Origin: an uncultured Clostridia bacterium | Lineage (GTDB): Bacteria > Bacillota > Clostridia > Christensenellales > CAG-314 | Assembly: GCA_944364615.1 (NCBI GenBank) | Contig: CALVWF010000004.1 | Coordinates: 62,001-126,000, forward strand | DNA: 64,000 nucleotides | Direction: 5' to 3' | Translations under genes and position numbers: made by a program | The notes under the pieces: model-generated | Databases searched by the model: none | What the model saw: only the letters and a program-made list of their open reading frames with translations | Told to the model about the DNA's origin: nothing | Part shown: piece by piece, positions 40,813 through 49,406 of the stretch | How the letters are laid out: each line of letters starts with the position of its first letter | Numbering within the stretch: position 1 is the first letter of the stretch

Positions 40813-41823
40813 ATGACATTAAAGGAACTGTCCAAAATACTCGGCGTTTCCCCGTCGACGATATCGCGTGTATTGAACGACAAAACTTACAGCGCGTCGG
40901 AAGCCAACAAACGCCGAATACTCGAAGCGGTCAGCACATACGGTTATACGCCGGACATCGGAGCGAAAAACCTGCGCAAACAAACACCCAAGACTCAGCC
41001 GAAATTTACGGTTTCCTGTATATTTGCCCGTTCCACACAAAGGGAAAACAACGTATTTTTCGAAGCGCTTGCACAGCAGGTAAAAATAGGGATACTCAAT
41101 GCGGGAATGAAACTCGGCTCCTCTATTTACGCAGACGAAATCAGCGCCTACCGTGAAGAATTCGGCGAACTGACAAAGGGGCACGGGGTAATCGTATTGG
41201 GATTGTTCCGCAACGAACAGCCCGAACTGATGAAAATGTACAAGAAAAACGTTGTGTGCATTACGCTCAACCAATGGAAAATGGATTACGATCAGGTAGT
41301 ATGCGACGGCGGAGCGGCGGCATATACGGCATTGGATTATCTGCACAGTCTCGGTCACAGCAGAATTGCATACGTTGGCGAATGCTACAAAGAAATACGG
41401 TATACTAAGTATATTGAATTTATAGGCAACAGAGCGTTACACTCCGACGCCTCGCTGACATACAATTGCCGACTTACGGAAGAGGACGGTTACAACACCG
41501 GAATGAAAATTGCTTCCACAGTCACCAAAAAAGCCACTGCCATCCTGTGCGGCAACGATATCACGGCAATAGGTCTGCTGAGGGCATTTAAGGAAAGAGG
41601 AGTAAGAGTACCGGAAGACATTTCAGTAATAGCAATAGACGACATTCCTCTGTCGCAGGACGCGACGCCCCCTCTGACCACAGTACATATGCCTATGCAT
41701 CATATGTGCCGTTTCGCGGTAGACCTTTTAAAATCGCGTATGATGCGCAGACACACTCTTCCCGTGCAGATAAACATTCCCGGTACCCTCACGGTCAGGG
41801 AGTCAACGAGAAAACTGAACTGA
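40813..41823 (+). CDS. LacI-family transcriptional regulator of the sugar operon
   Basis: 336 residues, full length. N-terminal helix-turn-helix with LKELSKILGVSPSTISRVLN and the hinge region ending in GYTPDIGAKNLRKQ. The periplasmic-binding-protein-like sensor includes VIVLGLFRNEQPELM, ALDYLHSLGHSRIAYVGE, ILCGNDITAIGLLRAFKERG and SVIAIDDIPLSQDATPPLT. It is divergent from the 11-gene operon. Three operators lie in the shared 190-base gap and a fourth at 27646 before TauE/SafE and PFK, defining a regulon. GGAGGAG precedes the ATG. The inducer is unknown. Confidence 0.95.
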   Translation: MTLKELSKILGVSPSTISRVLNDKTYSASEANKRRILEAVSTYGYTPDIGAKNLRKQTPKTQPKFTVSCIFARSTQRENNVFFEALAQQVKIGILNAGMKLGSSIYADEISAYREEFGELTKGHGVIVLGLFRNEQPELMKMYKKNVVCITLNQWKMDYDQVVCDGGAAAYTALDYLHSLGHSRIAYVGECYKEIRYTKYIEFIGNRALHSDASLTYNCRLTEEDGYNTGMKIASTVTKKATAILCGNDITAIGLLRAFKERGVRVPEDISVIAIDDIPLSQDATPPLTTVHMPMHHMCRFAVDLLKSRMMRRHTLPVQINIPGTLTVRESTRKLN

Positions 41824-41844
41824 ACAAAATTTTATGTCGTCGAT

Positions 41845-41880
41845 AAAGCCGCACCGTGCAGGTGCTGCGGCTTTTATTTT
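41845..41880 (+). terminator. Terminator of the LacI-type gene
   Basis: Stem AAAGCCG-CACC / GGTG-CGGCTTT with a small internal bulge, followed by TTATTTT. Confidence 0.85.
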
Positions 41881-41974
41881 ACGCTTTAAGAATTTACAGG
41901 TCGCAACGATAAAAATAAAAGCATCCCGTTGAAAATAATAATTTCATCAACTGAAATGCCTGCCCGTAAAAAGG

Positions 41975-42004
41975 TTGCAATGCGCGGTAAATCAATATTA
42001 TAAT
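41975..42004 (+). promoter_or_regulatory. Promoter of the M48 protease gene
   Basis: TTGCAA (41975-41980), 18 bases, TATAAT (41999-42004); ATG at 42037. Confidence 0.6.
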
Positions 42005-42036
42005 TGACATATAACCATTTACAAAAAGAGGGGAAA

Positions 42037-44028
42037 ATGAAAAAAGTTCTTGCGATAACGTCAGCGATACTGATTGCCGCACTACTGAATATAGGAATGT
42101 GGGCGCTGGGCTTTTATACAGCACAGCCCGACAACCCCGCATACAGTATTTCGGCATCGATATTGTTAGTCATTCTGCTTGCAATAATCGTAATAAACAT
42201 CGTAATTCTGATAGTACGAAAAAAACATTACGACAAAATGTCTTTCAATGACATTTACGAGTTGGGCAAAAAGATGAAAAGCAAAATTGAACAGGACTAC
42301 TTGAAAGCGCAGAAAAAGGTAGACCGACTAATCACGGCAGGATACATCTATATCGTAGTCCTGTTGGCAATGTTTACTGCATTGATGTACCTTACAGGCA
42401 AGTGCGGAGCCGAGTGGACGTCGTCGATAGCGGGACTGTGCGTAGTAACAAGCGGTTTAATGCTATACTGTCTGTTTGTTCCTTACCGTGAAGAAGTCCC
42501 CGACGAACAGTGTTTGTCCAAAAGCAAATTTCCGCAATTGTATTCGCTTGCGCAAAAAGCCTGCGACAAACTGGGATGCAAAGGAAAACCGTACCTTTAC
42601 GTCGGCGACGATATCAGCGTTACCGCTTCCGAAAGCAGAATAAACGTGTTTCTGCATCCCGAAACAGTCAGCATCCTGACGTCTGACGAACTGTACAACG
42701 TGTTTCTTCACGAATTTGCGCACGTGGCAAACGTGGACACAAAGAGACTTGCCCGCTATGCAAAAGTGCAGACGATGTACAACAACGATTGGATGTCCAT
42801 TCCTTCTCTATTCAATTCATTTATATCGTCGCCAACGAAAATGGCGATAGAGTATTACAGAACGTTTGCCTCACGTTACCACGAAATCCGTGCAGACGCT
42901 CTCGTAAACAAATACGGAGACGCACAAGTCTACACAAATGCCAACGCCAAAAGCGAAATGTACAAACTGTACACGCAAAGTCCCAACAAGACAATGTTCT
43001 ACACGCTTTTTCAAAGTGAAAAACCCACTGACAGATGGTGTGAGCAAAATCTCGAAACATTTTACCTGATAAAAGCCGAGAAACAGTCCCTTTGGGAAAA
43101 ACAAATGGCCGCTGAACTTCCTTCCTTTGCCGACTCTCACCCCACCTTCAAAATGAGAATGGAAAACGCCGGATGTACGACGTACGACACCGAAACCACC
43201 GAATCGGATCCCGCTTACATCGCAGAATGTTCACGTTTGCTGGAAATGGGCAGCAAAAAAAATTTCAAGGAACTGAATACGGATTACAAATTTTGGCGCA
43301 ACGAGTTTTACGTAAAAAGAAACGAGGCGTTTGACGTGTACAACGATTTTAAGGAAGGCAAAGAAATACGGGACGGTCAACTGATAAACAGTATGCAAAA
43401 TCTTTTGTTTATCGACAACAACGCAGTGCGGGAAATGGCAGATTTTCTGATTGACAAAAGCGATTCGCCCTTCGGACACTTCTATCTGGGACTGGTACTT
43501 GCCGACAATCTGGATGACAGATGCGTAGAACATTTCCGCAAGGCAATGGAAAAATCCCGTCAACTTGCTCCCGATTGTATTCAAAACATAGGACAATTTG
43601 CCATTCGCACAGGCAACAGCGCTTTGCTGGAAGAATACCGCGCTTCCGTAGCGGATACGTTACAGCAAACCCATGACAGTTACAAAAACTCTCAATGGAC
43701 AAAAAAGCGTCCTCTTTACCCCACCACCCTCGACGAATCCTGTCGCAACGAAATAGTCAGCGCAATGACGTCAAAATTCTTTAAGGAAACAAACGCTATT
43801 TACTTTGCCTCGTACAAGGCAAACGGCAAAGAAATGCACATGGTAGTGCTTGAACTTGCCCCCGGTCCGCAAACGGAAAAAAAGTTCGAATGTATAGGTT
43901 ACTTTCATGAGACGGTAAATTTGTCGGGGCGCGACGATATGGTTTCCTATACCTCTCACTTTAAAGCGCCATACAAAGCGATAAAGAAAGTCAAAGGAGC
44001 AAAAGTTTACGACAAGTCCTTACAATGA
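42037..44028 (+). CDS. M48-family membrane metalloprotease
   Basis: 663 residues from the ATG at 42037 (AGAGGGG upstream). Four membrane helices in the first 165 residues are followed by the zinc-protease core: VFLHEFAHVANVD has the HExxH zinc motif (about 224-228) and HEIRADALVNKYGDAQ the third zinc ligand Glu. The C-terminal half (about 350-663) is unusual for the family, with helical TPR-like and mixed segments. M48 proteases of the HtpX type cleave membrane or misfolded proteins. It is monocistronic, between its own promoter and a strong terminator. The specific target is unknown. Confidence 0.9.
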   Translation: MKKVLAITSAILIAALLNIGMWALGFYTAQPDNPAYSISASILLVILLAIIVINIVILIVRKKHYDKMSFNDIYELGKKMKSKIEQDYLKAQKKVDRLITAGYIYIVVLLAMFTALMYLTGKCGAEWTSSIAGLCVVTSGLMLYCLFVPYREEVPDEQCLSKSKFPQLYSLAQKACDKLGCKGKPYLYVGDDISVTASESRINVFLHPETVSILTSDELYNVFLHEFAHVANVDTKRLARYAKVQTMYNNDWMSIPSLFNSFISSPTKMAIEYYRTFASRYHEIRADALVNKYGDAQVYTNANAKSEMYKLYTQSPNKTMFYTLFQSEKPTDRWCEQNLETFYLIKAEKQSLWEKQMAAELPSFADSHPTFKMRMENAGCTTYDTETTESDPAYIAECSRLLEMGSKKNFKELNTDYKFWRNEFYVKRNEAFDVYNDFKEGKEIRDGQLINSMQNLLFIDNNAVREMADFLIDKSDSPFGHFYLGLVLADNLDDRCVEHFRKAMEKSRQLAPDCIQNIGQFAIRTGNSALLEEYRASVADTLQQTHDSYKNSQWTKKRPLYPTTLDESCRNEIVSAMTSKFFKETNAIYFASYKANGKEMHMVVLELAPGPQTEKKFECIGYFHETVNLSGRDDMVSYTSHFKAPYKAIKKVKGAKVYDKSLQ

Positions 44029-44046
44029 ACACCGACTTTTAAAATT

Positions 44047-44084
44047 AAAAGGCTGAATTTGTCCATACAAATTCAGCCTTTTCC
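44047..44084. terminator. Bidirectional terminator
   Basis: A 16-bp perfect stem AAAAGGCTGAATTTGT / ACAAATTCAGCCTTTT with a four-base loop, after the M48 gene and downstream of the convergent zinc-ribbon gene. Confidence 0.92.
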
Positions 44085-44178
44085 ATTGTTCGGAATTATG
44101 CAGCCTAAAATACGGCGTTGTCAGATTTAATACGCTTGCACGCATCAAATTTCATTTCGGATGTTGTCCCATTTCCGT

Positions 44179-44562
44179 TTACTTCTGCAACTTTTGTCCG
44201 CAATTTTTGCAAAATCTGCTGTCGGAATCTGTCTCGTTGCCGCACTTCGGGCAAAACAACTTGGGCGCATCGCACTTTTCTTCTACGGAAAATACCGTAT
44301 TTTCATCACTTTCTTTTAAATTGTCACGGTCATTTCTGTTGTACAATACCACACTGCGCCTGAAACTAAGTCGGAACAATATGCTTCCGGTTGCCGCAAG
44401 AACAAATCCAATCATAAACACGGCTATCCAAATACCCCACAATCTGTTGCGGTACATTCCGTACAAAAGGAGCACTCCTCCCGATATAAACAACAAAATA
44501 CCCGACACTAACAGCACTAAAGACACAGTGCGCAATGTATTTTTGGACTTTTCTTCAGACAT
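44179..44562 (-). CDS. Two-helix membrane protein with a C-terminal zinc ribbon
   Basis: 127 residues. Membrane helices at about 12-33 and 42-63, a charged linker, then CPKCGNETDSDSRFCKNCG at the C-terminus, four cysteines of a zinc-ribbon. Such zinc-ribbon membrane proteins are common in Firmicutes; their role is unknown. GGAGGG precedes the ATG. It is divergent from the ECF gene and convergent with M48. Confidence 0.85.
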   Translation of the reverse strand: MSEEKSKNTLRTVSLVLLVSGILLFISGGVLLLYGMYRNRLWGIWIAVFMIGFVLAATGSILFRLSFRRSVVLYNRNDRDNLKESDENTVFSVEEKCDAPKLFCPKCGNETDSDSRFCKNCGQKLQK

Positions 44563-44793
44563 TTTTCGCCCTCCTTGATTTTACAGTTTAATTATATGCT
44601 ACGGTGTTTTCTCTGTCAACGGTAAATTTGGCGCGTCGCATGTTTCTGTACTCTGCCCTACGATAAGCAGGTAAAACTTTGCAACATTAAGCGAACGGCG
44701 TTTTTTATTATAAAATCGATATTGAAATTCTTTGACGGGAATGTCCTTTCAATATAAACTCCAATTACCCAAGCAACTCAAAAGGAGCAACCA

Positions 44794-45402
44794 ATGAAAA
44801 AATTCAACACTTTAAACGTAGTTACTACCGCGATGCTGACGGCTGTCGCCGTAATTGCGGCAAGAATGTTTCATCACTTGGGAGGAGGAACTCTTTCCAC
44901 GCTGTTCAGTCCTATGCACTTTCCGATACTGATTGCGGGATTGCTGTGCGGACCTTATCTCGGACTGATTGGCGGACTTCTTACCCCCGTGCTGTCATTT
45001 CTTATCAGCGGATTGCCACCATTCCCCAACGGACTTGTGCCGATGATATTCGAACTGGGCGCCTACGGATTTTTTGCGGGGCTTTTCCGTTCGTTGCTGA
45101 TAAAAAACAACCGCGTTTCCCGTTTCTCGTCCGTAATAGCAATAGCAGTTTCGATGATAATAGGACGCGCGCTCAACGCTGTCGCAGGCGCAATACTCAT
45201 TTCGGCAACGGCGGGAACTCCGTTTTTCGTAAACCTGTGGACAAAATTTTTGGGAAACTTCACTTCGACATGGCTGGGAATAATACTGCAACTTGTTCTT
45301 ATTCCCGCACTTTTGCTGGCTTTGAAAAAGGGAGGAATACTGGTCAAGTATACCGACGATAAGCCCGAGCAGACCGTTCAACAGACATCCGAAGTATACT
45401 GA
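44794..45402 (+). CDS. ECF transporter S component
   Basis: 202 residues with about six membrane helices. The N-terminal VTTAMLTAVAVIAARMFHHL and MHFPILIAGLLCGPYLGLIG, followed by LSFLISGLPPFPNGLVPM, are typical of ECF S subunits, which bind a vitamin or other micronutrient and dock with the shared EcfA/EcfT module (not in the window). The substrate is not evident, and I see no known vitamin riboswitch in the 230 bases upstream. AAAGGAGC precedes the ATG. Confidence 0.9.
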   Translation: MKKFNTLNVVTTAMLTAVAVIAARMFHHLGGGTLSTLFSPMHFPILIAGLLCGPYLGLIGGLLTPVLSFLISGLPPFPNGLVPMIFELGAYGFFAGLFRSLLIKNNRVSRFSSVIAIAVSMIIGRALNAVAGAILISATAGTPFFVNLWTKFLGNFTSTWLGIILQLVLIPALLLALKKGGILVKYTDDKPEQTVQQTSEVY

Positions 45403-45421
45403 AAGGAACTGATTTTACATT

Positions 45422-45459
45422 AAAAAACATCGCTCTCCAAAACGGGAGCGATGTTTTTT
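45422..45459. terminator. Bidirectional terminator
   Basis: Stem AAAAAACATCGCTC / GAGCGATGTTTTTT around a short loop. It follows the ECF gene and also lies after the convergent gene ending at 45521. Confidence 0.92.
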
Positions 45460-45520
45460 AAAAGGATTATATTGTATCCTATACAGCACTTAAACGTGCG
45501 TTATAAGCAATTTTAACTTG

Positions 45521-46723
45521 TCACTGCTTTTCGGGCAAGAATGCGTCTCCTCCCGTAAGCACTATCATCTTTACGGCTGCGGCGGAATAGTCGTCAGCGT
45601 GAACGTTGAGTTTTTTGTCCAGCGTTCCCCTTGCAAGCACCTTGTAGTAACCGATGTTTTTGGCCACAAGTCCTTTGGCTTTCAATGCTTCCAGCGTCAC
45701 GTCTTCGCCTTCGTTGAAATTTGCGCTGATGGTGTCAATGTTGACAATGCCTTTCTTGTCGCCGTACGAGCGTTCAAAACCTTTGCGTTCCAGCATTGCT
45801 CCCACCAGTTCGTCGGGAACGATGGCGTCCGCTTCGGCGACGGTGATCTTGGAACGTATAAGTTCGGCAATGTCTGCCTTGACGATACGGGCATTTTCCG
45901 TACTGCCGTCCGCTTTAAGTTTGACAAGTCCCATGTCAACAAGTTTTGCTGTAGTCTCGTAGGGCAACTTGTAATCGGTGTACGACGCTCCCGACGGTTG
46001 AATACCGTCAAACAGCATTTCGATAAGTTCCGACGCGTAGCGACTGCGCAACGGATTCTTAACTGCGTAGCGTGTGGGAACTTCACTGTATTTTTTGCTG
46101 TCCGAAGCGTCTTCGGCCTTGAATTTGGTGTCGGCAAGAGACGCAGGATCCATTGCAAGATACAAATTCAATGTCTTGCCCTTGACGACAAGCATTGCAT
46201 ACAGTTTTCTGCCGATACGAAAACTTTCGGCGCCCCAACTGAAACGGCTTTTTACTCCCTTGTAAGAAAGCAACTTGTTCTTTAAAATATCGTAAAATTC
46301 TTTCAACTGATCGTCAGCCTGCATGATACGCGCCTTGAAACTGCGGTCATACACGACATGAACAAGACGTTCCTTGACGTGCACTGCCTTCTTTTCCGTC
46401 ATGACGGGTTGTTGCTGCCGATCGCCCTCTGGGGTTGCGTCCCCTTGTTGCTCGGAGCCGTTTGTCTGAGCAATGTCGCAAACATTCTGTGTCAATGTCT
46501 GCCCCGATGTCTGTTGATTGTCTTCCACAACAGGTTCTTCTTCCACATTTATGCTGTCGGCAACAACCGCAACGGTTGCGGCAGGTTGTTTGTTACTGCG
46601 ACTGCGACGTACGCCTCTGACTATTGCCGAAACGATTACGACAACAAGAATTACTCCTACAACAGCCATAAGTCCGTAAATTATCAGGTCGTCAGTTTGT
46701 AGAGCGTTTAACAGATTTGCCAT
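45521..46723 (-). CDS. Membrane protein with an L15-like C-terminal domain
   Basis: 400 residues from the ATG at 46723 (AGGAGG upstream). An N-terminal helix (about 14-36) and an acidic disordered linker (to about 110) are followed by a domain around RSFKARIMQADDQLKEFYD ... KSRFSWGAESFRIGRKLYA ... LYLAMDPASLADTKFK, which recurs in Clostridia proteins of unknown function. The last 70 residues (VNIDTISANFNEGEDV ... EALKAKGLV ... VLARGTLDKKLNV ... SAAAVKMI) resemble the C-terminal fold of ribosomal protein uL15. A membrane protein that carries an L15-like domain could bind ribosomes or RNA; this is inference. Confidence 0.75.
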   Translation of the reverse strand: MANLLNALQTDDLIIYGLMAVVGVILVVVIVSAIVRGVRRSRSNKQPAATVAVVADSINVEEEPVVEDNQQTSGQTLTQNVCDIAQTNGSEQQGDATPEGDRQQQPVMTEKKAVHVKERLVHVVYDRSFKARIMQADDQLKEFYDILKNKLLSYKGVKSRFSWGAESFRIGRKLYAMLVVKGKTLNLYLAMDPASLADTKFKAEDASDSKKYSEVPTRYAVKNPLRSRYASELIEMLFDGIQPSGASYTDYKLPYETTAKLVDMGLVKLKADGSTENARIVKADIAELIRSKITVAEADAIVPDELVGAMLERKGFERSYGDKKGIVNIDTISANFNEGEDVTLEALKAKGLVAKNIGYYKVLARGTLDKKLNVHADDYSAAAVKMIVLTGGDAFLPEKQ

Positions 46724-46793
46724 ACTTCCTCCTTCCGTGAAACAGATACCGTCTGAATTTAATATCTGCAACTGTATTTGTTTTTATAAAGAC

Positions 46794-46822
46794 ATTATGC
46801 CTAATTGTACAAATTTTGTCAA
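46794..46822 (-). promoter_or_regulatory. Promoter of the L15-like gene
   Basis: Reverse strand TTGACA (46822-46817), 17 bases, CATAAT (46799-46794). Confidence 0.75.
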
Positions 46823-46881
46823 TACGTTAGTCAAAAAATAAGCACAAAGTTCAATGTGTTTACTTTTTAAAACAATGCGAT

Positions 46882-47778
46882 TCAGATACTGAGAGTCCAG
46901 TTTATACCTGCTTTTTCCAACTTTTCCTTATCTTTTACGATACTGTTCAACAGCCGTCTGGGCACGTCTTCGTTGCGTTTCAGAATATCTTCGAACTGAG
47001 TGTATGGATAGGGATGTCCGAACGCATCGTTTCCCACTTCTACGGTAAAAGAGGGTATCTTCAACATACTTACGCACCAGTCTTTATATCCCCCGACGCT
47101 TCCGCGGCTGTCTGCGAGATTGTAGCCCGTAACTCGAGAAATTGCGTCGGCGTACCTTTTGTCTCTCCACAGACGGTGAGCCGCCTGCCGAAACTTCCAA
47201 TAAATCAACTCTCCCTTGCAGTGATAGGACAACGTCACCAACGGCTTGACCGCCAATGTAAATCTTGTAAGAGCCTGCGTTTCTCTTTCGCTTTCGGGAC
47301 ATTTGCCAACGTAATTTTCTGAGGCAGGCTCAAACACGTTTGTAATTCCCTTGCCCCATTCGGCATCGAAGTTGACGTTGAGGTCTACGGCGTTGGCGTT
47401 GGCTTTCCACAAACTGAAATCTGTTCCGTTGTTGACGGACTGTAAAAACCGCACCTTGTCCTTGTCCTCTATAAAATCGGCGCCCTCCTGACACAACCTC
47501 ACACCGTCGGGATTTACCATGGGAATAAAATATATTCCTCCCAGATTTAGCAGACCGCTGTTTTTTACAAGATACTTGGCCTGACACAGACACAGCAGAG
47601 CGGTAATATGTTCACGGGCATGGATTGCGCCCTGCACTATCATATAATTGCCGTTTTTGTTACCTACAAAAATATAGGGAATACGCTGCGAAAGGGTACT
47701 TTCCCCTATGCTTCCAACCTCCACGCCGTGACGGTTGAACATTTCCAGTTCGTGCAACAAATCTTTATAACCAAACAC
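46882..47778 (-). CDS. M14-family zinc carboxypeptidase
   Basis: 298 residues from GTG at 47778, chosen because AGAGGAG lies about six bases upstream; a TTG at 47829 gives 17 extra residues with no ribosome site. Zinc site: QGAIHAREH (HxxE) and SYHCKGE (third His). Catalytic Glu in FTVEVGN. VNPDGVRL and VDLNVNFDAEW are the family's substrate-side motifs. No signal peptide is visible, so it may be cytoplasmic and act on cell-wall peptides (gamma-D-glutamyl-type activity is common in bacterial members). No promoter is obvious close by. Confidence 0.9.
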   Translation of the reverse strand: MFGYKDLLHELEMFNRHGVEVGSIGESTLSQRIPYIFVGNKNGNYMIVQGAIHAREHITALLCLCQAKYLVKNSGLLNLGGIYFIPMVNPDGVRLCQEGADFIEDKDKVRFLQSVNNGTDFSLWKANANAVDLNVNFDAEWGKGITNVFEPASENYVGKCPESERETQALTRFTLAVKPLVTLSYHCKGELIYWKFRQAAHRLWRDKRYADAISRVTGYNLADSRGSVGGYKDWCVSMLKIPSFTVEVGNDAFGHPYPYTQFEDILKRNEDVPRRLLNSIVKDKEKLEKAGINWTLSI

Positions 47779-47888
47779 ACATTGCTCCTCTGTGCTTAAT
47801 ATATGACAATCGGCTACACAAATTGACAAAAAGTACCATCACAATTGCCCTAAAGACACTGCGACGTTCATTTATTTGCCCGCACGTC

Positions 47889-47921
47889 AAAGCCCCGGCC
47901 GATATACTCTGTCGGGGCTTT
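47889..47921 (-). terminator. Terminator of nagB
   Basis: Stem AAAGCCCCG / CGGGGCTTT around a long loop, 37 bases after the nagB stop. Confidence 0.75.
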
Positions 47922-47957
47922 GATACGCTACCTGTTTAATTTAAAGGCAACAAGACT

Positions 47958-48686
47958 TTACTGTTGCAGTTTCGCCGCAGCGAGTGTGTCGCACACCAGC
48001 ACGGCATTTGCGTGACGTTGCAATATGCTGGCGGGGCAATCTTCCGTCACATTGCCCTTTACCATGTTGTACACAGCCTGCGCTTTGTTAGAGCCGTTTG
48101 CCACCACAACAATCTTTTTGGCGTTCATAATATTGGAAATGCCCATCGTGACGGCCTTGACGGGAACATCTTCTATACTTGCGAACAACCTTGAATTGTC
48201 GCGTATGGTACTTTCGGTAAGATCCACCACATGCGTAACGCTGTCAAAGGAAGTTCCGGGTTCGTTGAATCCGATGTGACCGTTGCTTCCTATTCCCAGT
48301 ACTTGCATGTCCTGTCTGAGAGTAGCAAGCAGACTGTTGTAACGCCTGCACTGTTCGTCAAGATCGGCGGCACAGCCGTCGGGTATGTGAGTGTTGCCGA
48401 TATCGATGTCTACGTGATCGAACAGATTGAATCGCATGAAGTAAGCGTAACTCTGATCGTGCGAGACAGGCAAACCTACATATTCGTCAAGATTTACGGT
48501 GCTGATATGTTTAAAGGACAATCTTCCTTCTTCGTACATCGCAATCAGATTGCGGTACAGGCCTATCGGACTGCTGCCCGTAGCCAACCCAAGTACCGCG
48601 TCAGGTTTCTCACGAATAACCTGACTTACTATATCGGCGGCTACACGGCTCATTTCCTCGTAATCTTTTGTCACAATTACCTTCAT
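47958..48686 (-). CDS. nagB: Glucosamine-6-phosphate deaminase
   Basis: 242 residues, canonical NagB. It converts GlcN-6-phosphate to fructose 6-phosphate and ammonia. Motifs: the phosphate loop LGLATGSSPIGLYRNL (about 33-48), VNLDEYVGL with catalytic Asp, GIGSNGHIGFNEPGTSF with catalytic His, and NIMNAKKIVVVANGSNKA. It completes the pathway begun by nagA (17777) although 29 kb away. GGGGGA precedes the ATG. It has its own consensus promoter and terminator. Confidence 0.96.
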   Translation of the reverse strand: MKVIVTKDYEEMSRVAADIVSQVIREKPDAVLGLATGSSPIGLYRNLIAMYEEGRLSFKHISTVNLDEYVGLPVSHDQSYAYFMRFNLFDHVDIDIGNTHIPDGCAADLDEQCRRYNSLLATLRQDMQVLGIGSNGHIGFNEPGTSFDSVTHVVDLTESTIRDNSRLFASIEDVPVKAVTMGISNIMNAKKIVVVANGSNKAQAVYNMVKGNVTEDCPASILQRHANAVLVCDTLAAAKLQQ

Positions 48687-48714
48687 AAAAAAATCCCCCG
48701 CTTGTAGTATTTAA

Positions 48715-48743
48715 ATTGTATAACCTCTTTTAATTTATGTCAA
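48715..48743 (-). promoter_or_regulatory. Promoter of nagB
   Basis: Reverse strand TTGACA (48743-48738), 17 bases, TACAAT (48720-48715). Confidence 0.85.
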
Positions 48744-48801
48744 TATTGTTTGTCTCAAATGTAAACTATTTACTTAAAAAGGCAAAAATTCCTTTTTGAG
48801 A

Positions 48802-48830
48802 CAAAAAAAACGTTCCCGAAAAAGGAACGT
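48802..48830 (-). terminator. Terminator of the rsmA-tilS-hpt operon
   Basis: Reverse strand ACGTTCC / GGAACGT around seven bases, followed by a run of eight Ts. It lies 31 bases after the hpt stop. Confidence 0.9.
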
Positions 48831-48861
48831 AGTTTTAAATATCAATTTGCACACCTTACCG

Positions 48862-49404
48862 TTACTTATAGGCTTCCTCTGCAAGAACGCATATATCGCG
48901 CAATGTACGGTATTTTTCGTCGAAATCCAGTCCGTATCCCACTACAAATTCGTCGGGAATTTCAAAACCGATGTATTTTACGTCAACTTCCACACGGCGA
49001 CGCGACGGTTTACTGAGAAGAGTCGTTATCTCAACGCTTTTTGCGTTGCGCTCTTTCAGCAAGGTTTTGAGCCGTGCGAGAGTAAGACCGCTGTCCACAA
49101 TGTCTTCCACTATGAGAACATCCCTGCCCGTGACGTCTACCGTAAGGTCCTTTACGATAGTAATTGTTCCGCTTGTGGAAGTTCCGCTTCCGTAACTGGA
49201 CACTGACATAAAATCAACCTCTACGTCAACATCCACCTCGCGCAGAAGATCGGCAAGATATACCCATGCACCTTTCAATATACCAATTACTAGCGGACGT
49301 TTTCCCTTGTAATCGGCGGTGATCTGTTTGCCCAGTTGCGCTACTCGTTGTCTGATCTCCTGTTCGGAAACAAGCGTTGCCTTGATAAGATTGGTGTGCT
49401 CCAT
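48862..49404 (-). CDS. hpt: Hypoxanthine phosphoribosyltransferase
   Basis: 180 residues. It salvages hypoxanthine and guanine to IMP and GMP with PRPP. The PRPP site VLIVEDIVDSGLTLARL and the flexible loop region SVSSYGSGTSTSG, plus the upstream VIGILKGAWVYLADLLR, are typical. It starts two bases after the tilS stop codon, with GGGGAAG overlapping the end of tilS. The tilS-hpt order is common in Firmicutes. Confidence 0.96.
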   Translation of the reverse strand: MEHTNLIKATLVSEQEIRQRVAQLGKQITADYKGKRPLVIGILKGAWVYLADLLREVDVDVEVDFMSVSSYGSGTSTSGTITIVKDLTVDVTGRDVLIVEDIVDSGLTLARLKTLLKERNAKSVEITTLLSKPSRRRVEVDVKYIGFEIPDEFVVGYGLDFDEKYRTLRDICVLAEEAYK

Positions 49405-49406
49405 TT

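Noticed and set aside
26781..41823. Direct call as sulfoquinovose degradation
   Set aside because: No SQase, sulfolactaldehyde reductase/dehydrogenase or known sulfofructose kinase or aldolase is present, so only the functional parallel is reported.
44580..44793. Riboswitch before the ECF S component
   Set aside because: No TPP, cobalamin, preQ1 or THF motif could be recognised in the leader by eye.
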